From contig JBGAQN010000002.1 in the NCBI GenBank assembly GCA_044220725.1, positions 20,883 to 84,882 on the forward strand: DNA of 64,000 bases, given 5' to 3'. Position 1 is the first letter of the stretch. Each line of letters begins with the position of its first letter. This document shows positions 59,763-64,000 of the stretch, in pieces. The position numbers and the translations under genes were made by a program. The DNA comes from Phosphoribacter sp044220725. Lineage in GTDB: Bacteria; Actinomycetota; Actinomycetes; Actinomycetales; Dermatophilaceae. The notes under the pieces are model-generated. The model saw only the letters and a program-made list of their open reading frames with translations. It had not been told where the DNA came from and ran no database searches.

Positions 59763-60644
59763 GTGGCAGACGCCGGAACGAACCGCTTTCCCGGGGAGTT
59801 ACGGATCGCCATGCACGCCAGCGGGCTGACGCTGGAGGCCATCCAGCGACGCCTGGCCGATCGCGGCTTCTCGATCGGGCGGAGCACGCTCAGCTACTGG
59901 CAAAACGGCCGAAGACTCCCCACCGAAGCAAAGTCGCTGCTGGCCGTCGCGGCGCTCGAGGACATTCTCAAGGTGCCCACCGGCCGATTCACCGGGGCGC
60001 TCCAGGACTCTGGCTCTCACTCGGGCCGATCCGACTTGGACATGGCTGCATCGGCAGCCCGGATCGACGCACTCATGAGCGGGGTGGGGTGTCCGGGCGG
60101 AGTGTCCACGATGGAACAGATCAACACGGTGGCGATCGCCGAGTACGGGCCCACGGGCGGCATACGCATCGTTCGCCATCTGGACACGTTCCGCTCGCTG
60201 GTCGACACCGACCGATTTCCACTCATCTATGGCGGTGAACCCGGGGGTGATCCGGCCAGGATCCGCCACGAGGCCGTCAGCGGTGGCCGGATCGGTCGGG
60301 TCCGCAGAGACCCTGAGGCGAATCTGCTCGTGAGCGAGTTCATCTTCGACCGCGTCATCCGGCGCGGCGACTTCCACTTCAGCCACTACCTAACCTTCGA
60401 TGACAACGATCAAGAGACCCTGTTCCATTACGCGCTGCTGACCACTCCGCGAACGATGATGATCCTGGACCTGGGGTTCCATCCGGATCGCCTACCGGTG
60501 CGCATCGAGGAGTTCGAACGCGCAGTCGACAACGGACCGGATTTGTTCGTCCGAGAGCGCACCCTTTCGCCGGACCGACGGGTCACCATCGTGCGCGAAC
60601 GCACCCGTCGCGGCGTCGCCGGCCTGAGGTGGGAGTATGCGTGA
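59763..60644 (+). CDS. putative HTH (XRE-like) transcriptional regulator
   Basis: Protein of about 293 aa. The N-terminus ELRIAMHASGLTLEAIQRRL, FSIGRSTLSYWQNGRRLPTE and KSLLAVAALEDILKVPTGRF looks like a helix-turn-helix of the XRE type. The rest (GGIRIVRHLDTFRSLVDTDR, FHFSHYLTFDDNDQETLFHY, RRVTIVRERTRRGVAGLRWE) is beta-rich and unrecognised, perhaps a ligand-binding domain. Two adjacent GTG codons (59760, 59763) follow AAAAGG; either may be the start. Repeated TGTGAACG sites lie upstream. No obvious target gene other than itself. Confidence 0.7.
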   Translation: MADAGTNRFPGELRIAMHASGLTLEAIQRRLADRGFSIGRSTLSYWQNGRRLPTEAKSLLAVAALEDILKVPTGRFTGALQDSGSHSGRSDLDMAASAARIDALMSGVGCPGGVSTMEQINTVAIAEYGPTGGIRIVRHLDTFRSLVDTDRFPLIYGGEPGGDPARIRHEAVSGGRIGRVRRDPEANLLVSEFIFDRVIRRGDFHFSHYLTFDDNDQETLFHYALLTTPRTMMILDLGFHPDRLPVRIEEFERAVDNGPDLFVRERTLSPDRRVTIVRERTRRGVAGLRWEYA

Positions 60645-60673
60645 CCGCAAGCACCCGTCGTGGCCCGCCCCTT

Positions 60674-60739
60674 CCGGTGTATGCCGCGCGCAAGCGCATC
60701 GCCGGAACGTCGCGGACCGGACCACTCGGCATACACCGG
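60674..60739. terminator. inverted GTATGCCG motif pair after the HTH gene
   Basis: CCGGTGTATGCCG (60674-60686) and CGGCATACACCGG (60727-60739) are exact complements, 40 bases apart, between the convergent HTH-protein gene and the small exported protein gene. A terminator or motif pair; no T-run. Confidence 0.5.
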
Positions 60740-60773
60740 GCGGGCATCTGCCGATGCCTGCGGGCGAGCTCGG

Positions 60774-61304
60774 CTACGCGTCGATCGCGAACACCGGTGA
60801 TCCGGCCACGCAGGAAATGTGCACTTCGATCTGAGTGGTGTTGACAGCGGACGGCTCGAACGTCACCTCAAGGAGGGCCCCTTCACGCTCGAACCTGAAG
60901 CGCCATCCTTCCGCCGGAACGATGCTTCGAGCGTGGGGGGTGCCGTTCGCACAATAGGCCCACAATTGCCCTCCTGCCGTGGTGAACGACAGAACGTCCG
61001 GCCGACGCTCGGACTCCGACGACGTCCCAGAATCGGACGGTGACGACCGGGTGGACATCGGCGATTGCGGCGGCCCCGAAGGCACAGACACCCCTGGAAG
61101 AGGTTCGGTCGCGCCCGAGGGCTGCGAAGTGAATGTGCTCTTGGCTGGCGTCGGTGTCGAAGCCGCAAGGGGCGGCGGAGCCCCGAGCAAGGTTGCCGCC
61201 GCGCCGGCTCGGGCGATCGCCAACCACGACAGGCCAGCGGTTGCGCAGACGACGACGAGCCACGTCGCGGCATAACGGGCTGTCCGGGCGGGGGTTCCGG
61301 TCAC
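60774..61304 (-). CDS. small exported or membrane-anchored protein, unknown
   Basis: Protein of 176 aa from GTG 61304, with an excellent ribosome site (GGGAGGA). One hydrophobic helix (about residues 12-35), then a Ser/Thr/Pro-rich low-complexity stretch to about 100, and a folded C-terminal domain with LSFTTAGGQLWAYCANG and IEVHISCVAGSPVFAID (two Cys, probably a disulfide). No family recognised. It is transcribed divergently from the response regulator with only 35 bp between, and a second small exported protein lies after the kinase, so both are likely linked to this signalling pair. Confidence 0.7.
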   Translation of the reverse strand: MTGTPARTARYAATWLVVVCATAGLSWLAIARAGAAATLLGAPPPLAASTPTPAKSTFTSQPSGATEPLPGVSVPSGPPQSPMSTRSSPSDSGTSSESERRPDVLSFTTAGGQLWAYCANGTPHARSIVPAEGWRFRFEREGALLEVTFEPSAVNTTQIEVHISCVAGSPVFAIDA

Positions 61305-61339
61305 TCGTTCCTCCCAAGGCTCCCGGTAGCGTAACCCTT

Positions 61340-62044
61340 ATGGTCCGGGTGTTGGTGGTCGAAGACGACCCAAGCATTCGCGGCGCCCTGTTGCGCAGTT
61401 TGACCGGCGCTGGCCACGCGGTGGCCACTCGACCCACCGGCATGGCCGGGCTGTCCGAAGCAGTCGACATGCGTCCCGACGTCGTCGTCCTGGACCTTGG
61501 CCTGCCCGATGTCGACGGTCTGACCGTGCTGTCGATGTTGCGAGCGGTCAGTGACGTGCCCGTGCTCGTGGCAACGGCCCGCGACGACGAACGCGAGATC
61601 GTCAAGGCCTTGGATCTGGGTGCCGACGACTACTTGGTCAAGCCCTTCGGCGGCGATCAGCTCGAGGCCCGCATTCGGGCCGTTCTGCGGCGGGTCGGAC
61701 ATGACGCGCCGCCGGCTCCCATCGCCGTGGGCGGCCTCGTCATCAACCCGGTCAGCCGCGTGGTGTCGTTGGACGGTATACCAGTTGATTTGTCTCGCAA
61801 AGAATTCGACCTCCTTTACCTGCTGGCTCAGCGAGTCGGGGAGGTCGTGACCAAGCGCGAGATCCTCGCCGAAGTCTGGCGACAGGTTTACGGGGGTGGT
61901 GATCGGACCGTGGACGTCCACCTGTCCTGGCTGCGCCGCAAGTTGGGAGAGACAGCCGCTGCTCCGGTTTACCTCCATAGCGTGCGGGGGGTCGGAGTGC
62001 GTCTGGTCGACCCTGGCTCAATGGTCACCGACCCGGTCGCCTGA
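61340..62044 (+). CDS. OmpR/PhoB-family response regulator
   Basis: Protein of 234 aa. Receiver: LVVEDDPSIRGAL (Asp9/Asp10), VVVLDLGLPDVDGL (phosphoacceptor Asp52) and DDYLVKPFGGDQL (Lys). C-terminal winged helix: RKEFDLLYLLAQRVGEVVTK, GDRTVDVHLSWLRRKLG and SVRGVGVRL. It acts with the adjacent kinase (TGATG overlap). The ATG at 61340 has no clear Shine-Dalgarno and may be translated leaderless, which is common in actinobacteria. Confidence 0.95.
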   Translation: MVRVLVVEDDPSIRGALLRSLTGAGHAVATRPTGMAGLSEAVDMRPDVVVLDLGLPDVDGLTVLSMLRAVSDVPVLVATARDDEREIVKALDLGADDYLVKPFGGDQLEARIRAVLRRVGHDAPPAPIAVGGLVINPVSRVVSLDGIPVDLSRKEFDLLYLLAQRVGEVVTKREILAEVWRQVYGGGDRTVDVHLSWLRRKLGETAAAPVYLHSVRGVGVRLVDPGSMVTDPVA

Positions 62045-63363
62045 TGCTGCGCACGAGGATCACCTGGCTGGCGGCTGCCTTGGTCGCCGGGGTGGTCTGC
62101 TCGTTCGTCATCCCGTTGGCGCTGCTCATGCGGACGATGGCCGAGGAGAACGCCATTGCCCAAACCCGCAGTGACGCGCAAGGGGTGGCGATGGTCGTGG
62201 CGAGCGTTGACGACCCCGACTCGCTGCCGACTGTCTTGGCTCCGACGCTCGCCAGCCGGAGCGCGGCGACGACAGTGGCCATGCCCAACGGGACGGTCGT
62301 CCACGGCGCGGATGGTGGCCCCAGGGCACGAGCCTCCTTCCCAGAGGACGAGCGACTGTTGGTTCAGAGCCTCGCCGAGAACCGCTCGTTGGCGACGATC
62401 ATCGACAGCCGATTTCATGTGCTCATCCCCGTCGCCGTCCGCACCGGAGTCGCTGTCGTCCACTCGGTGACCGATCTGGACCATGTGCATCAAGGTGTCC
62501 TCGGGTCCTGGGCCATCCTTGGCGCGGTGGGGCTGCTCATGGTTGTGTTCAGCGTGCTCGTCGCCAGGCGACACAGCGATCGGATCAGCACTCCCGTTGT
62601 GGCCATGGCCGATGTCGCCCACCGCTTGCGCTCTGGCGATTTCGCTGCCCGCGCGACCACCCAGGGCCCCGACGAGGTCGTCGAGTTGGGGCGGGCGCTC
62701 AACCAATTGGCCGATCGGATCGAGGAACTGCTGAGATTGGAGCGCGAGGGCGCCGCCGATCTCTCGCATCGACTTCGCACCCCGGTGACCGCGCTGCGTC
62801 TGGACACCGACCTCGTCACCGATCCACTCGTCCACGCGCGGCTGCGTGGCCATGTCGAGGACTTGCACCGAGCGATCGACTCGGTGGTCGCCGATGCCCG
62901 GCGCACCAGTGGCCACGTTCTGGGTGGCCGCGCGGATGCTCGAACCGTGCTCGCGGCCCGAGCCCGGCACTGGACACCCTTGGCCGAAGACCAAGGAAGG
63001 GACTTCTCGGTCGTCGGCACCGAACCCTCCGCCGGCACGGTGCTGGTGGGTTCGGCTCCCCAGGACCTTGCCGACCTGGTCGACAACGTCGTGGACAACG
63101 TCTTTGCGCACACGCCCGAAGGCACCGCCTTCGGGCTGGAATTGACGGTGGTCGACGGGTATGCCGTGCTGCGAGTGCAGGACGCGGGCAGCGGACGTCC
63201 CGAAACGGTGATGTGGGAGCGTGGCGAAAGCGGGGCAGGCAGCACCGGGCTGGGTCTCGACATCGTCCGGAAATTGGCGGCCGACGCTGGCGGTCGCATT
63301 CGACTCGAAGCCAGCTCGATGGGTGGCCTCTCGGTGGTGGTCACCCTGCCAGTGGTCACGTAA
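62044..63363 (+). CDS. HAMP-domain sensor histidine kinase
   Basis: Protein of 439 aa. Two membrane helices (about 8-30 and 153-175) enclose a roughly 120-residue extracellular sensor; HAMP is at about 176-228, then DHp with ADLSHRLRTPVTALRLDTDL (His242) and HATPase motifs DNVVDNVFAHTP, VQDAGSG and GSTGLGLDIVRKLA. The receiver partner is upstream. The stimulus is not known; context with small exported proteins suggests envelope sensing. Confidence 0.94.
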   Translation: MLRTRITWLAAALVAGVVCSFVIPLALLMRTMAEENAIAQTRSDAQGVAMVVASVDDPDSLPTVLAPTLASRSAATTVAMPNGTVVHGADGGPRARASFPEDERLLVQSLAENRSLATIIDSRFHVLIPVAVRTGVAVVHSVTDLDHVHQGVLGSWAILGAVGLLMVVFSVLVARRHSDRISTPVVAMADVAHRLRSGDFAARATTQGPDEVVELGRALNQLADRIEELLRLEREGAADLSHRLRTPVTALRLDTDLVTDPLVHARLRGHVEDLHRAIDSVVADARRTSGHVLGGRADARTVLAARARHWTPLAEDQGRDFSVVGTEPSAGTVLVGSAPQDLADLVDNVVDNVFAHTPEGTAFGLELTVVDGYAVLRVQDAGSGRPETVMWERGESGAGSTGLGLDIVRKLAADAGGRIRLEASSMGGLSVVVTLPVVT

Positions 63364-63415
63364 GCGCCTCCGCTCGGATCTGCAACGACACTGGGGCTGA
63401 ATGTGACGCGGTGGC

Positions 63416-63709
63416 TCACGGCGACGTGGTGGCTGACGGCGACGTGGTCGGCGTTGCATCGCTGGGGGGACTGGAGGCTGCCGGTACGGTCCGGACGACC
63501 GTGAGGTGCACGACGCATGCTCCGTCCTCCAATTGGGCAGGCGGAACGCACGGCGCATAAACCGTCGCCAGTGGAACCGGCGCAGGAACGGTCATCGTGT
63601 CCGCTGCGTTCGAGCGGGGCGGCGGAGTCGACATCGACGCATACAGCGCCACCGCAGCGGCACTCCCGGCAAGCAGGCCAAGACCGCCCGCTGTCCACCC
63701 GCTCCACAT
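63416..63709 (-). CDS. small exported or membrane-anchored protein, unknown
   Basis: Protein of about 97 aa from ATG 63709 (GAGAGG site; ATG 63727 is the alternative). A hydrophobic helix GLGLLAGSAAAVALYASM (about residues 8-25) precedes a short domain with YAPCVPPAQLEDGACVVHLT (two Cys) and a Ser/Thr/Pro tail. No family recognised. It sits 52 bp after the kinase stop on the opposite strand and has a layout like that of the 176-aa protein on the other side of the two-component genes, though not obvious sequence similarity. Confidence 0.6.
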   Translation of the reverse strand: MWSGWTAGGLGLLAGSAAAVALYASMSTPPPRSNAADTMTVPAPVPLATVYAPCVPPAQLEDGACVVHLTVVRTVPAASSPPSDATPTTSPSATTSP

Positions 63710-63858
63710 AGGTGCCTCTCGGGGCATTCCGAATGGCCCGTCTCGGCCAGGTCTCGTGGCACCGCGCCCGGCTCACTAGGGGGAATGGCGGGGCGCGGTA
63801 CCACGTGCAGAATGCGCCCCCATTGCTCAACTGCACCCTCGGAGAATGTCAAATTGAT

Positions 63859-63892
63859 CCTAAGTCGTGGGCTGCTTAGGCATTCCTTAAGG
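63859..63892. promoter_or_regulatory. AT-rich palindromes upstream of the gene at the right edge
   Basis: CCTAAG (63859) faces CTTAGG (63875) across 10 bases, and the perfect palindrome CCTTAAGG follows at 63885-63892. They stand 44-77 bp upstream of an ATG at 63936 in unusually AT-rich DNA, so they may be operators. Confidence 0.45.
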
Positions 63893-63935
63893 TCCCGCTG
63901 AGGCTGACTTACCTCGGATACCGAATGATGGCGAT

Positions 63936-64000
63936 ATGCGTCGATCCTGGCTGCCCGCAACCCGGGACCGATCCCTCACCACCATGCATGCGATCACGGG
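63936..64000 (+). CDS. possible gene start running off right edge
   Basis: An ATG at 63936 begins a frame (MRRSWLPATRDRSLTTMHAI) open to the end of the window. A ribosome site is not evident. Too short to assign; it may be the next gene or a chance frame. Confidence 0.3.
   Translation, partial: MRRSWLPATRDRSLTTMHAIT

Overview
The window comes from a high-GC Gram-positive bacterium. GC-rich codons, GTG starts, lipoproteins with LAAC/LGGC lipoboxes, a DUF6318-like lipoprotein, FtcD/Hut histidine catabolism and DUF559/AbiEi-type proteins all point to an actinobacterium, most likely Micrococcales near the Dermatophilaceae/Intrasporangiaceae (Janibacter, Knoellia, Tetrasphaera-like). That placement is inferred from gene style, not from a marker gene. 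No rRNA, tRNA or CRISPR array was seen.

Bases 1-11495 are the right-hand part of a Tn7-like transposon. One leftward operon, most of whose junctions are 4-base stop/start overlaps, carries a TnsA-like endonuclease, a TnsB-type DDE transposase, a TnsC/TniB ATPase and two different TniQ/TnsD proteins. It then runs on, without a break, into a 126-aa unknown, a small protein that looks like the N-terminal domain of Fpg DNA glycosylase without its catalytic residues, a GHKL (MutL/MORC-type) ATPase, and a further gene cut by the window edge. Two cargo genes lie between tnsA and the right end. The right end (repeats plus a TGTCGA-type terminus at about 11495) stops 4 bases short of the stop codon of a chromosomal AAA ATPase gene, the likely attachment site.

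From 11.5 kb to the right edge the DNA is host chromosome. In order: AAA ATPase and a lipase-like protein; pdxY, a rhodanese, the scar of a lost insertion sequence, an Fpg/Nei glycosylase and an App1-type phosphatase (11.5-17.7 kb); cupin, MalY-type lyase, penicillin-binding lipoprotein, SulP transporter, MOSC protein, an ECF sigma factor fused to its own zinc anti-sigma domain, a GH1 glycosidase and an amidohydrolase (17.9-29.4 kb); secreted or surface proteins including a metzincin-type protease and a trypsin-like protease (29.4-33.1 kb); a NUDIX hydrolase fused to an immunity-like domain, ferritin and a sugar symporter (33.2-36.4 kb); a DUF559/AbiEi gene bracketed by paired palindromic repeats (36.5-38.0 kb); a NarL-type two-component system with an ABC-2 exporter (38.1-42.0 kb); DinB-like, C45 acyltransferase, Na+/H+ antiporter and a flotillin remnant (42.1-45.4 kb).

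The region 45.4-53.4 kb is a histidine-utilisation cluster: an IclR regulator divergent from hutH with a palindromic operator between them, then hutU, a bifunctional ftcD and hutI. A VapBC toxin-antitoxin pair sits antisense between hutH and hutU. It is followed by a secreted subtilase, the pxpABC 5-oxoprolinase operon (another route to glutamate), a CHAD protein, an HTH regulator with its own candidate operators, and an OmpR/HAMP-kinase pair flanked by two small exported proteins.

The most striking genome-scale signal is the 8-mer GTATGCCG/CGGCATAC. Its core (TATGCCG or CGGCATA) is present about 95 times by eye in the 52.5 kb of chromosome, on both strands, in all reading frames and often as inverted pairs, but only once in the 11.5 kb of transposon. 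It behaves like a DNA-level signal comparable to uptake sequences or HIP1, and it marks the transposon as foreign DNA.
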